DNA of 39,760 nt, from NCBI RefSeq assembly GCF_003436275.1, contig NZ_QSOP01000022.1, positions 1 through 39,760 on the forward strand. The letters are read 5' to 3'. Under the pieces are notes generated by a model that was not told the origin of the DNA, ran no database searches, and saw only the letters and a list, made by a program, of their open reading frames with translations. Both the position numbers and the translations under genes were made by a program. This DNA is from Collinsella sp. TM09-10AT. Lineage in GTDB: Bacteria > Actinomycetota > Coriobacteriia > Coriobacteriales > Coriobacteriaceae. Of this stretch, positions 22,879-30,474 are shown piece by piece (position 1 is the stretch's first letter; each line of letters begins with the position of its first letter).

Positions 22879-24651
22879 CTACGAGAGTTGCTCGCTTACG
22901 AAGGCGAGAGACTTATCGCCGTTCTGGGAGAGCTCGATGTACTGCTTGCCGCGGCAGGCGACGCACTTGTTGCCTACGCGCCCGCAGTCCTTCTGCAGGT
23001 CTGCCAGGTAGCTTGCGGCCTGCGGGGCCAGGACGACCAGGTCAAAGTCGGGGAGCATATCCACGTGGTTGCCATAGGCCTCGGCAGCGGTTTCGAGGTT
23101 AATGCCGCGCTCCTTGGCAGCCTTGGCCAGCGCGTTGGCGAGCAGACCCGAGGTTCCGCCACCCTGGCAGAGCACGAGCACGCGCTTGCCGTTGAGGTCG
23201 CTGGCGGTCGTTGCCTCGGCAGCGGGTGCTGCAGAAGCGGCAGGGGCGTCGGCCTTCACGGCCTCGGCTGCGGCGCCGGCGGCAACGCTCTTGGCATCGG
23301 CCTTGCCCTGGAAGGCGTCGTTGAGCTTGGCGGCCTTCTCGGCGTTCTTGGCGGCGAGCTCCTCCTGGGAGATCTCGGCCTCCTCGGCGCACTTCTGGGC
23401 GTCATAGGCACGGAAGAACGGATAGTACAGGACAAAGTCGACGACCAAGATGAGGGCGAGCATCACAAAGGCGAGCGGCTGGAAGCCCAAGCCCATGATG
23501 GTGCCGATGGGGCCGGGGACAGTCCAAGGCAGGGTGTACATAAAGCCGTTCATGCCCAAGAAGTCGATAAAGATCTTGAGGATCCAGATGTTGGCGATCG
23601 GGGCAAAGACAAACGGGACAAAGAAGACGGGGTTGAGCACGATGGGTGCGGCGAACAGCAGCGGCTCGTTGACAGCAAAGCAGACCGGGACGATGGCGGC
23701 CTTACCGACGGCGCGCATCTCCTGAGACTTGGCCAGGAAGCAGAACATAAAGACCAGGACGAGCGTGGCACCGGTGCCGCCCATGCAGACGACGAAGTAC
23801 TGGGCACCCTGGGTCAGGACAGCGGAAGCGTGCTGACCGGCCTGGAACGCAGCCAGGTTGTCGGTCATGTTGGCAACGAGGGCGGCGGCGATGGCGGGCT
23901 CGACGATCGAGGGGCCGTGGACGCCCACGAACCAGAAGAGGCTCATGGCGCCGTAGATTACAGCGAGGCCGATGTAGCCGTCGGCAGCGGTGAACAGGGG
24001 CTGGAACACCTGGATGACGCCCTGGGCAAAGCAGAAGCCAAAGGCGGCGCGGAAGACGATGTCAAAGACCCAAAAGACGGTGATGCAGACGGAGAAGGGG
24101 ATGATGTCCTTAAAGGTCTGCGAGATATTGGGCGGAACCTGCTCGGGCATCTTGACGGTGATGTTGCGCTTAATGAAGAACTTGTAGATGATGCCGGTCA
24201 CAAACGCAGCGATGAAGGCGGTCAGCAGGCCCTTGGAACCAAGGTAGGTGGTGTTGAAGCCGCTGGCGGCGTCCGTGGCGATCGTGTCGCTCGAAAGGAG
24301 CAGGAAGCCGATGATGGCCGCGCACATGCACGAGATAAAGTTGATCTGGTTATTCTTGGGCAGGTCGCGGTTCTGCGCGTCGGCGAAGTGCTTGGCCGTG
24401 GTGGCGGCACAGGCGATGGCCAGGATGCCCATGGAGTAGTTGTAGCACTTCCACAGGGCGTTGTTGATGTCATCGGGCCAGTAGAAACCCCAGATGTTGG
24501 GGACCGAGGCTACCAGGCAGAAGATGGACGAGAAGATGATGATGGGGATGACGGAGATAAAGCCGTCGCGGATCGCCTTGAGGTACTTGTTGCGGGCGAT
24601 CGCGTTGAAAAAGGGCTGGCCCTTTTCGATGATGGCGATGAGTTGCTCCAT
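22879..24651 (-). CDS. lacE: PTS lactose EIICB, module C (most canonical LacE)
   Basis: This 590-aa EIICB follows the classical LacE sequence closely: EKGQPFFNAIARNKYLKAIR, SVPNIWGFYW, NQINFIS, GVHGPSIVEPAIAAALVANM, NEPLLFAAPIVLNPVFFVPF. The C-terminal EIIB has active Cys495 in VLVLCQGGGTSGL. Unlike LacE1 and LacE2 it keeps the EPAI motif of lactose permeases. It has an unusual Cys cluster near the end (DCGRVGNKCVACRGKQY) not present in the other two. TAGGAG precedes the ATG. First gene of lacE3-lacG3. Confidence 0.93.
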   Translation of the reverse strand: MEQLIAIIEKGQPFFNAIARNKYLKAIRDGFISVIPIIIFSSIFCLVASVPNIWGFYWPDDINNALWKCYNYSMGILAIACAATTAKHFADAQNRDLPKNNQINFISCMCAAIIGFLLLSSDTIATDAASGFNTTYLGSKGLLTAFIAAFVTGIIYKFFIKRNITVKMPEQVPPNISQTFKDIIPFSVCITVFWVFDIVFRAAFGFCFAQGVIQVFQPLFTAADGYIGLAVIYGAMSLFWFVGVHGPSIVEPAIAAALVANMTDNLAAFQAGQHASAVLTQGAQYFVVCMGGTGATLVLVFMFCFLAKSQEMRAVGKAAIVPVCFAVNEPLLFAAPIVLNPVFFVPFVFAPIANIWILKIFIDFLGMNGFMYTLPWTVPGPIGTIMGLGFQPLAFVMLALILVVDFVLYYPFFRAYDAQKCAEEAEISQEELAAKNAEKAAKLNDAFQGKADAKSVAAGAAAEAVKADAPAASAAPAAEATTASDLNGKRVLVLCQGGGTSGLLANALAKAAKERGINLETAAEAYGNHVDMLPDFDLVVLAPQAASYLADLQKDCGRVGNKCVACRGKQYIELSQNGDKSLAFVSEQLS

Positions 24652-24712
24652 ACAATGCTCCTAAGAGTCGGTGGGTTAGCAACGATGGTAGCTTTTGGCG
24701 TTCGGTTGCCAA

Positions 24713-24730
24713 AATGTTGACGTTGCCATT
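24713..24730. promoter_or_regulatory. Module C operator 1
   Basis: AATGTTGACGTTGCCATT, whose reverse complement differs from operator 2 at one base. It is placed about 60-80 bases before lacE3. It sits inside a 24-bp near-palindrome beginning CAAAATG. Confidence 0.82.
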
Positions 24731-24832
24731 TTGCGACACAAAAAAAGACGCGAACCGGTGGTTCCTATGCCTGCGAACCATCGATTCCTTACGCGTGAAC
24801 GTTTGAGCCGCCCGGTGGCTCTGTGTTTGCGC

Positions 24833-24850
24833 AATGGCAACGTTAACATT
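24833..24850. promoter_or_regulatory. Module C operator 2
   Basis: AATGGCAACGTTAACATT, inverted relative to operator 1 with centres 120 bp apart, a spacing that would permit looping. The half-site AATGGCAAC is specific to this module. Confidence 0.82.
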
Positions 24851-25007
24851 TGGACGACAAAAGCCGTCCGGGGAAGCGGAATTGTCGGTGAACGGTAGGT
24901 TTTGGGTGGTGAGCGTATGGTGGGGGAGGCGTTAGATATACTTGGAGGCGTTCATTTTGTCTGTTGGGATGCCCGCGATGGCATCGTTGACATAGAAAGA
25001 TCGACCT

Positions 25008-26012
25008 ATGGCCGCTGTTAAAAAATCGGTTTCCGTTAAGGACGTGGCGCGTCTCGCGGGCGTCTCGGAGCAGACGGTCTCGCGCACCGTGCACGATTCG
25101 CCCAGCGTGCGCCCCGAGACCAAGGAGCGCGTGCGTGCCGCCATGCGCGAGCTGGGGTATCGTCCAAACTTTGCCGGCCGTTCGCTGCGTCGCGGCAAGT
25201 TTAAGACCGTCGGCGTCGCCATGTTCAACATTACCGGTACCGGCAACCTCGACCGTATGGAGGGCTTTGCCGCCGCGGCCGACAAACATGGCTATGCCAT
25301 CACCCTTACTAAAGTAGATGGACATCCGTATACCCTCGAGAGCGCATCGTCGCGCATGAGCGCGCTGCCGGTGGACGGCATGGTTGTGATCATGAACCGC
25401 ATGCCGGCGGATTTTGGCACCTTTGAGCCGCTGCCCGGTATGCAGACGGTGCTCGTTACCATGCTGGAGCACCCGCTGTGCTCGACGGTCGATAACGACC
25501 AGTTCGATTGCTCGCGCCAGGTGGTCGAGTACTTGCTGGAGCAGGGGCACAAGACCGTGCACTTTATCTCGTGCCCCGAGCGCTCGCTTTCGGGCATGCA
25601 ACGCGAGGAGGGCTGGCGTGAGACATTGCGCGCGCATGGTATTGAGCCGCCGCGACTCGTCCGTGGCGATTGGACGGCACAGAGCGGGTATGCTGCCGGT
25701 CAGGCTCTGGCGGACGATCCGACCTGTACGGCCATTTATGCTTCAAACGACGCCATGGCCTACGGCTGCATTCGCGGGCTCGAGTCGCGCGGAAAGCGCG
25801 TGCCCGAGGACGTGAGCGTGGTGGGTGTTGACGATAGTTTGGGCGATATCGTGCCCGATCGTCGCCTGACTACGGTGCGCTTTGACAACAAGCGCGTCGG
25901 CATGTGGGCGGTCGACAAGATTGCCGGCGCCGAGGGCGTTGAGTCTGGCGTGGAGCACATGCTGTTTCCGGGCGTGCTCGTCAAGGGCGATACGGTGCGC
26001 GATGTACGCTAG
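25008..26012 (+). CDS. LacI-family repressor, module C
   Basis: This 334-aa repressor has the helix-turn-helix VKDVARLAGVSEQTVSRTVH, hinge AAMRELGYRPNFAGRSLRRG and a sugar-binding domain (VGVAMFNITGTGNLDRMEGF, PVDGMVVIMNRMPADF, TAIYASNDAMAYGCI, VVGVDDSLGDI). The recognition helix begins Glu-Gln. It is divergent from lacE3-lacG3 across the AATGGCAAC operators. lacF lies downstream on the same strand but 214 bases away and has its own control region. Confidence 0.9.
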   Translation: MAAVKKSVSVKDVARLAGVSEQTVSRTVHDSPSVRPETKERVRAAMRELGYRPNFAGRSLRRGKFKTVGVAMFNITGTGNLDRMEGFAAAADKHGYAITLTKVDGHPYTLESASSRMSALPVDGMVVIMNRMPADFGTFEPLPGMQTVLVTMLEHPLCSTVDNDQFDCSRQVVEYLLEQGHKTVHFISCPERSLSGMQREEGWRETLRAHGIEPPRLVRGDWTAQSGYAAGQALADDPTCTAIYASNDAMAYGCIRGLESRGKRVPEDVSVVGVDDSLGDIVPDRRLTTVRFDNKRVGMWAVDKIAGAEGVESGVEHMLFPGVLVKGDTVRDVR

Positions 26013-26072
26013 GGTGCGGTCCCGTTTGGGTTTCCGCTAATTGTGTTCAAGAATGTTCGGATTGGTTTAAAA

Positions 26073-26144
26073 ACCGTTCACGGGCGAAAAACGACCGTTC
26101 ATAGCTCGAAATTACGTTTTGCGCTGTTCTTTTTTGTTTGAATG
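26073..26144. promoter_or_regulatory. Candidate control region of lacF
   Basis: ACCGTTCA occurs twice, 21 bp apart (26073 and 26094), next to the small palindrome GGTTTAAAAACC. Further down is TGTTTGAATG (26135-26144), the motif shared with 9829 and 28019. This is a likely site for a DeoR-type regulator. Confidence 0.5.
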
Positions 26145-26226
26145 TTACTGTCTCTGTCATACACAACGCAGCGCGTATGCCCGGACGCGATGCTCTCCAT
26201 TGGTTCATATGTGAAAGGAACGCAAT

Positions 26227-26565
26227 ATGGCAACCAAAGAAGAAATCTCGATGGTTGGATTCGAGATTGTCGCATACGCGGGCGACGCCCAGACCGATCT
26301 GCTTGCAGCGCTCGATGCTGCTCGCGAGGGTGATTTTGAGAAGGCCGAGCAGCTGCACAAGGATGCCGGCGATGCGCTCATCGGTGCCCACGACACGCAG
26401 ACCAAGCTGCTTTCGCAGGAGGCCGGCGGCGGCGAGATGGAGATGACCTTCATCATGGCCCATGCTCAGGATACTCTCATGACCACCATGATCCTGGAGA
26501 AGCAGACCCGCTTTACCATCGATGCCTATAAGCGCATCGCCGCACTCGAGGCTAAGCTCGCCTAA
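26227..26565 (+). CDS. lacF: PTS lactose-specific EIIA
   Basis: This 112-aa all-helical protein matches LacF. It starts MATKEEISMVGFEIVAYAGD, continues LLAALDAAREGDFEKAEQL, and carries the phosphorylated His79 in FIMAHAQDTLMTT with the metal-ligand Asp82 (His78 and Asp81 in the lactococcal protein). The trimeric cytoplasmic protein carries phosphate from HPr to the EIIB domain of LacE. It is the only EIIA of this family in the window, so it presumably serves all three LacE proteins. It has its own promoter region and a terminator. GAAAGGA lies upstream of the ATG. Confidence 0.95.
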   Translation: MATKEEISMVGFEIVAYAGDAQTDLLAALDAAREGDFEKAEQLHKDAGDALIGAHDTQTKLLSQEAGGGEMEMTFIMAHAQDTLMTTMILEKQTRFTIDAYKRIAALEAKLA

Positions 26566-26595
26566 CGAGCTCTCACAACCAAGTCCCCTTCCAAA

Positions 26596-26627
26596 AGCTC
26601 TGCCGCTATCCGCGGCAGGGCTTTTTC
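26596..26627 (+). terminator. lacF terminator
   Basis: An 11-bp stem AGCTCTGCCGC/GCGGCAGGGCT (one wobble pair) with a 5-base loop, followed by TTTTT. Confidence 0.88.
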
Positions 26628-26640
26628 TGCACTCCTCCAA

Positions 26641-26705
26641 GTTGCGGTGAAATAGGGACTGAATAGGGACCGGCGGGCGCAAAACAATCCCTATTCCACC
26701 GCAAC
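26641..26705. repeat. 18-bp inverted repeat
   Basis: Arms 26641-26658 and 26688-26705 pair at 17 of 18 positions. The interior repeats ATAGGGAC. It lies between lacF and the membrane-protein gene, just before a REP-like fragment. Confidence 0.75.
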
Positions 26706-26717
26706 TCATCCCGAAAT

Positions 26718-26736
26718 AGTCATTGGGGACAGTCTT
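26718..26736. repeat. REP-like fragment
   Basis: AGTCATTGGGGACAGTCTT resembles one arm of the palindromic element at 31498-31558 (AGTCATT ... GGGGACGTTCTT). Confidence 0.5.
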
Positions 26737-26821
26737 GGTGCCCGTTCGTCTTGCCGTTCGGTTTTTCGCTGGGTGGGTATACTTCCTTTCACATTAAACG
26801 CCGGACTGAGGAGGTATCCAA

Positions 26822-27835
26822 ATGCCGGATAACGGGTCAATACAAAAAAGAGACGCGCACGAGATGGCTCATGGGCGTCCTGTCCAGATAACCGAGCACA
26901 CGACGGTAACCGAGCTGCAGCCCAGCCTGTCCGATGTCGTGTGCGCAAATAAAAAGCTGCAGATCGGTATCATCGTTGCGCTCGTGGTACTGGCCTTGCT
27001 GTCGGGCTTTGTGGCTCGCCCGCATTTTGCCGATACCAAGACTTGGGACTCCACCATCGAGGTTATCGATCAAAAGAAGGGCAACGTTTTGGCGCTCACG
27101 ACCTCGTGCGTTGCCCTGTCTGCGGGCATCACGGCGCTGCCTGGAGATACGGGAACGCCGGTTGCCGAGCAGCTCGCACAGCTTTCAGGCAACCTCGGTA
27201 TCGTGCTTGCCGTGCTCTACCTCGAGAAATATCTGCTGACTATTTTGTGGTCGGTTGGCTTGGGCATCTTAATCCCGTTTGCGTTGGCGCTCTTTGCGGT
27301 GTCGCTTGGCATTCACGGGCGCTGGAGCACGAGTGCCGTCCTGCGCCGCGTGGCGACCCGCGTGCTGGTAGTCGCCATGATCGGCATGGCGTTGGTGCCT
27401 GCAAGCGTGTGGGTATCGCAAAAGGTCGACGAGACATATCGCGTCAGCATTGAACAGGCCGAGCAAAAGGCGGCCGACGCTGCGAGTGCGGCAGATAGCG
27501 ACAGCTCCAAAGCAAGCAAGAAAAAGACCGAGTCTACAGAGTCCAAAAACGTGCTCGAGCAGTTGACTGACGGGGCCTCGAGCCTGGTCACGTCGGTGAC
27601 CAGCGGTGCCAAGCAGATGACCGACAAGATCGTGCAGCAGGTGACCGACCTCATCGAAGGCGTCATTGTGATGATCGTGACCTCGTGTGTGATTCCTCTA
27701 CTGGTGCTCGTGGCGTTCCTATGGCTAGGACACGTGCTGCTGGGGATCGATGTCTCCGGTCCCGCGAACTATCTGATGGGTCGTTTCTTGAGTGCTCCGT
27801 CCAAACATGCCAAGAAGAGCGGGCAGTCTGAGTAG
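26822..27835 (+). CDS. Hypothetical membrane protein
   Basis: I do not recognise this 337-aa protein. A soluble N-terminus precedes a first membrane segment (IGIIVALVVLALLSGFVA, about 50-67) and an extracytoplasmic region. Two more segments follow near the middle (LTILWSVGLGILIPFALALF; VLVVAMIGMALVPASVWV), then a Lys/Ser/Ala-rich charged loop (EQKAADAASAADSDSSKASK), a Thr/Val-rich helix and a last segment (VIVMIVTSCVIPLLVLVAFL). AGGAGGT lies 6 bases before the ATG. It is monocistronic, with its own terminator and a possible -10 TATACT at 26778. No link to sugar transport is visible. Confidence 0.8.
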   Translation: MPDNGSIQKRDAHEMAHGRPVQITEHTTVTELQPSLSDVVCANKKLQIGIIVALVVLALLSGFVARPHFADTKTWDSTIEVIDQKKGNVLALTTSCVALSAGITALPGDTGTPVAEQLAQLSGNLGIVLAVLYLEKYLLTILWSVGLGILIPFALALFAVSLGIHGRWSTSAVLRRVATRVLVVAMIGMALVPASVWVSQKVDETYRVSIEQAEQKAADAASAADSDSSKASKKKTESTESKNVLEQLTDGASSLVTSVTSGAKQMTDKIVQQVTDLIEGVIVMIVTSCVIPLLVLVAFLWLGHVLLGIDVSGPANYLMGRFLSAPSKHAKKSGQSE

Positions 27836-27869
27836 GCGGCAACGCGATCTTTGGAAGATCAACCGTAAG

Positions 27870-27908
27870 AAGGGCGGCCGAGACATGTTCTCGGCCGCCC
27901 TTTTGTTT
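27870..27908 (+). terminator. Terminator of the membrane-protein gene
   Basis: Perfect 14-bp stem ending in GGCCGAGA/TCTCGGCC with a CATG loop, then TTTTGTTT. Confidence 0.92.
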
Positions 27909-27972
27909 GTTGAACACATGGTCACTACGTCCGTGCCAGACCAAAACGGTCAGCAATCATCCGTGAATGGTA

Positions 27973-28048
27973 TTTGTTCAAAAAAGAACAAAGATAAACA
28001 ATTAGTTGTTGCAGTTAATGTTCGAATGTGTTCAAATAAACATGAACA
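27973..28048. promoter_or_regulatory. Candidate operators of the lacAB promoter
   Basis: TTTGTTC-N6-GAACAAA is a perfect 7-bp inverted repeat (27973-27992). A second site, TGTTC ... GAACA (28019-28048), includes TGTTCGAATG and TGTTCA. The region is AT-rich and lies 95-170 bases before lacA. A DeoR-family repressor is the best guess. Confidence 0.6.
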
Positions 28049-28142
28049 GTGAAGAACCGCACATTCAGATGCCCGGACCTGATCGCGATTCAACACTTCC
28101 AAACAGAAACTACGCGCCAGCGTATCTCTCAAGGAGGATGTC

Positions 28143-28571
28143 ATGAGGGTTGTAATCGCTTCCGATGCCGACGGTATGTCGATGAAGGAGTCCATCAAGG
28201 AGATGCTCATCGCCGACGGTCACGAGGTCGTCGACTATTCCGAGACCCCTGCTGCGGACTTTGTCGATTCCGCGACCGCCGTTGCCAAGGACCTGCTGGA
28301 GCACAAGGATTCCCAGGGCTTCGCATTCGATAAGTACGGCGTCGGCTCCTATATGGCCGCCGTCAAGATCAAGGGCATGGTCGTCGCCAACATTTCCGAC
28401 GAGCGTTCCGCCTACATGACCCGCGAGCACAACGGCTCGCGCATGGTCACCATGGGCCCGGGCGTTGTGGGCACCGAGGTCGCCAAGAAGATCGCCCGCG
28501 AGTTCCTGCGCGCTCAGTACGCCGGCGGCCGTCACCAGATCCGTGTCGACATGCTCAACAAGATGGCCTAA
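28143..28571 (+). CDS. lacA: Galactose-6-phosphate isomerase subunit LacA
   Basis: This 142-aa protein matches LacA over its full length: MRVVIASDADGMSMKESIKE, VDYSETPAADFVDSATAVAK, KIKGMVVANISDERSAYMTR and the near-invariant C-terminus GGRHQIRVDMLNKMA. Together with LacB it forms the isomerase that turns galactose 6-phosphate into tagatose 6-phosphate, the first step after LacG. AAGGAGG precedes the ATG. lacB follows 63 bases later in the same operon. Confidence 0.96.
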   Translation: MRVVIASDADGMSMKESIKEMLIADGHEVVDYSETPAADFVDSATAVAKDLLEHKDSQGFAFDKYGVGSYMAAVKIKGMVVANISDERSAYMTREHNGSRMVTMGPGVVGTEVAKKIAREFLRAQYAGGRHQIRVDMLNKMA

Positions 28572-28634
28572 CGAGAGCCACCGAGAACTCGAACTTCTAC
28601 CTCAACTTGTGAATTCAGACGAAAGGACGTTCTG

Positions 28635-29159
28635 ATGAAGAAGACCATCGCAATCGGTTGCGACCATATCGTTACGGACGAGAAGATCTATCTGGCCGAC
28701 CGCCTGGAGCAGGCTGGCTACAAGGTGCTCGACTGCGGCACCTACAGCCACACCCGTACGCACTATCCCATCTATGGTAAGGCCGTGGGCGAGGCTGTTG
28801 CCAGCGGCAAGGCCGACTTTGGCGTGGCCCTGTGCGGCACCGGCATCGGCATCACCAACGCCGTCAACAAGGTTCCCGGCGCTCGCTGCGCCCTGGTTCG
28901 CGACATGACCTCTGCCCTGTATGCCCGTCGCGAGCTCAACGCCAACATCGTGGGCTTTGGCGGTAAGATCACCGGTGAGTTCCTGATGGCCGACATCATG
29001 CTTGCCTTCCTGGAGGAGCCCTACGAGAAGACCCCCGAGCACGATGCCCTGATCGCCAAGATCGACGCTTGCAATAAGGCCGACGCCGAGGCTCAGGCCG
29101 ACCCGCACTTCTTTGACGAGTTCCTCGAGAAGTGGGACCGCGGCGAATACCACGACTAG
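28635..29159 (+). CDS. lacB: Galactose-6-phosphate isomerase subunit LacB
   Basis: This 174-aa RpiB/LacB-fold protein begins [20 protein letters not shown] and has [28 protein letters not shown] (the active-site Cys loop), [19 protein letters not shown] and a C-terminal LacB-type extension. It is the catalytic partner of LacA. GAAAGGA precedes the start. No kinase or aldolase follows directly; the tagatose kinase copy 2 is 1.3 kb further on, after a palindrome-rich gap. Confidence 0.96.
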   Translation: MKKTIAIGCDHIVTDEKIYLADRLEQAGYKVLDCGTYSHTRTHYPIYGKAVGEAVASGKADFGVALCGTGIGITNAVNKVPGARCALVRDMTSALYARRELNANIVGFGGKITGEFLMADIMLAFLEEPYEKTPEHDALIAKIDACNKADAEAQADPHFFDEFLEKWDRGEYHD

Positions 29160-29163
29160 TGGG

Positions 29164-29191
29164 GTTACGCGGTTTTGCCAAACCGCGTAAC
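29164..29191. terminator. Perfect 12-bp hairpin after lacB
   Basis: GTTACGCGGTTT (29164-29175) pairs perfectly with AAACCGCGTAAC (29180-29191) over a TGCC tetraloop right after the lacB stop. There is no T run, so it may stabilise the mRNA end rather than terminate by itself. Confidence 0.6.
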
Positions 29192-29204
29192 GGGTCGACG
29201 CTGC

Positions 29205-29305
29205 GCGGCGCTCAGGCACCCCATCTCGCCGCTCAAACCGTCGCTCGCGTACATGAAGTACGCGTCGCTCCTCTTTCGCGGCGACCTGGGGCACCTGAGC
29301 GCCGC
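29205..29305. repeat. Large interrupted palindrome, about 100 bp
   Basis: Arms 29205-29232 and 29278-29305 pair at 24 of 28 positions. The centre holds a second palindrome GCGTAC-ATGAA-GTACGC (29247-29263) bordered by CGTCGCTC repeats. It looks like a dispersed extragenic palindromic element. The remaining stretch to 29536 shows no gene. Confidence 0.75.
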
Positions 29306-29536
29306 TCGCTGACGTAGGGGGTACCAGCAGGGTTGCCGCTGTTGTTGGGAAGCGTTCTGGTTCGGCTAGCTGCTCCGATAACACGTTTGCTTGCTTGGCT
29401 TGTGTGCTTCGTTTTGGCGGTACCCGGCATTCTGCAGCTTTTCAATTGACGGCTCGCGTTTCTGTGAGGGGGCGCGGGCCGGTTTTCTATCAGCCCTATT
29501 GACTTGGCGGGCTGTCGTAAGAAAGGGAAGGCTCCT

Positions 29537-30418
29537 ATGGAGTTTGTTCTTGATAACGGTTTGATTTGTGTGGCGTTGACCACGGCGGGCGGGTCGTTCA
29601 CTTCTATTGCGGCCAACGGCCGTGAGTACCTGTGGCAGGGCGATCCGGCGGTCTGGTCGGGCCAGGCACCCATTTGCTTTCCGATTTGCGGCGGCCTTCG
29701 TGGCGGCCGCGCGATGACCATGGGCGGCCGCGAGGTCAAGCTTGCCCGCCACGGTTTTGCCCGCAAGCAGGAGTGGAAGCTCGAGGAGCAGGGCGACAGC
29801 ATGGTTGCGCTGAGCCTAAGCTCTGCCGACCACGCCGAGCTGCTCGAGCAGTATCCGTATCCGTTTAAGATCGTCGCGCGCTACACGATCGATGCGGCTA
29901 AGGTGGCCGTGTCGTACGAGGTGACCAATGAGGGCACCGAGGATATGCCATTCTTTGTGGGCGGTCACCCCGGCTTTAAGTGCCCGCTCGACGAGGGCGA
30001 GTCCTATGACGATTATGAGCTTCGTTTTGAGCAGCGTGAGGCCACCGAGCTCTGTACTGCCGTTCCCTCGACTGGCCTGATTGATGTTGAGCATCGCAGC
30101 AAGAACCCCATGATCGACCAGAGCCTGCCGCTTACCCACGAACTCTTCGACTTCGCGGAGACCATCTTTGACGTGCTCGAGAGCCGCGTGGTTACGCTGA
30201 CCAAGAAAACCGAGGACAAGGGCGTGCGCCTGACGTTCCCCGATATGCCATACCTGATTGTGTGGAGCAAGCCCGAGGCCGACTTTGTGGCTGTGGAACC
30301 GTGGGGTGGCCTGTCCACCTGTTCCGACGAGGACGATGTCCTGGAGCATAAGCGTGGCTGCCTGGTGGCCAAGCCGGGGGAGACTATCGCCCGCGGCTTT
30401 GGGATCGAGATCCTTTAA
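29537..30418 (+). CDS. Aldose 1-epimerase-family protein, LacX-like (copy 2)
   Basis: Also 293 aa, it is a close paralog of the protein at 2101-2982. Long identical runs include AGGSFTSI, GREYLWQGDPAVWSGQAP, KLARHGFARKQEWKL, NEGTEDMPFF and VEPWGGLSTCSDEDDVLEHK. It presumably handles the same sugar anomers. ATG 29537 (MEFVLDNG) is chosen because GGGAAGG precedes it; a TTG at 29504 is in frame but lacks a site. The kinase copy 2 follows 56 bases later. Confidence 0.86.
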   Translation: MEFVLDNGLICVALTTAGGSFTSIAANGREYLWQGDPAVWSGQAPICFPICGGLRGGRAMTMGGREVKLARHGFARKQEWKLEEQGDSMVALSLSSADHAELLEQYPYPFKIVARYTIDAAKVAVSYEVTNEGTEDMPFFVGGHPGFKCPLDEGESYDDYELRFEQREATELCTAVPSTGLIDVEHRSKNPMIDQSLPLTHELFDFAETIFDVLESRVVTLTKKTEDKGVRLTFPDMPYLIVWSKPEADFVAVEPWGGLSTCSDEDDVLEHKRGCLVAKPGETIARGFGIEIL

Positions 30419-30474
30419 CGAGCTATCGTATGTTTGGGGCAGCGCACATCGCGCCCCGGAAACAGGAGTTCAAC

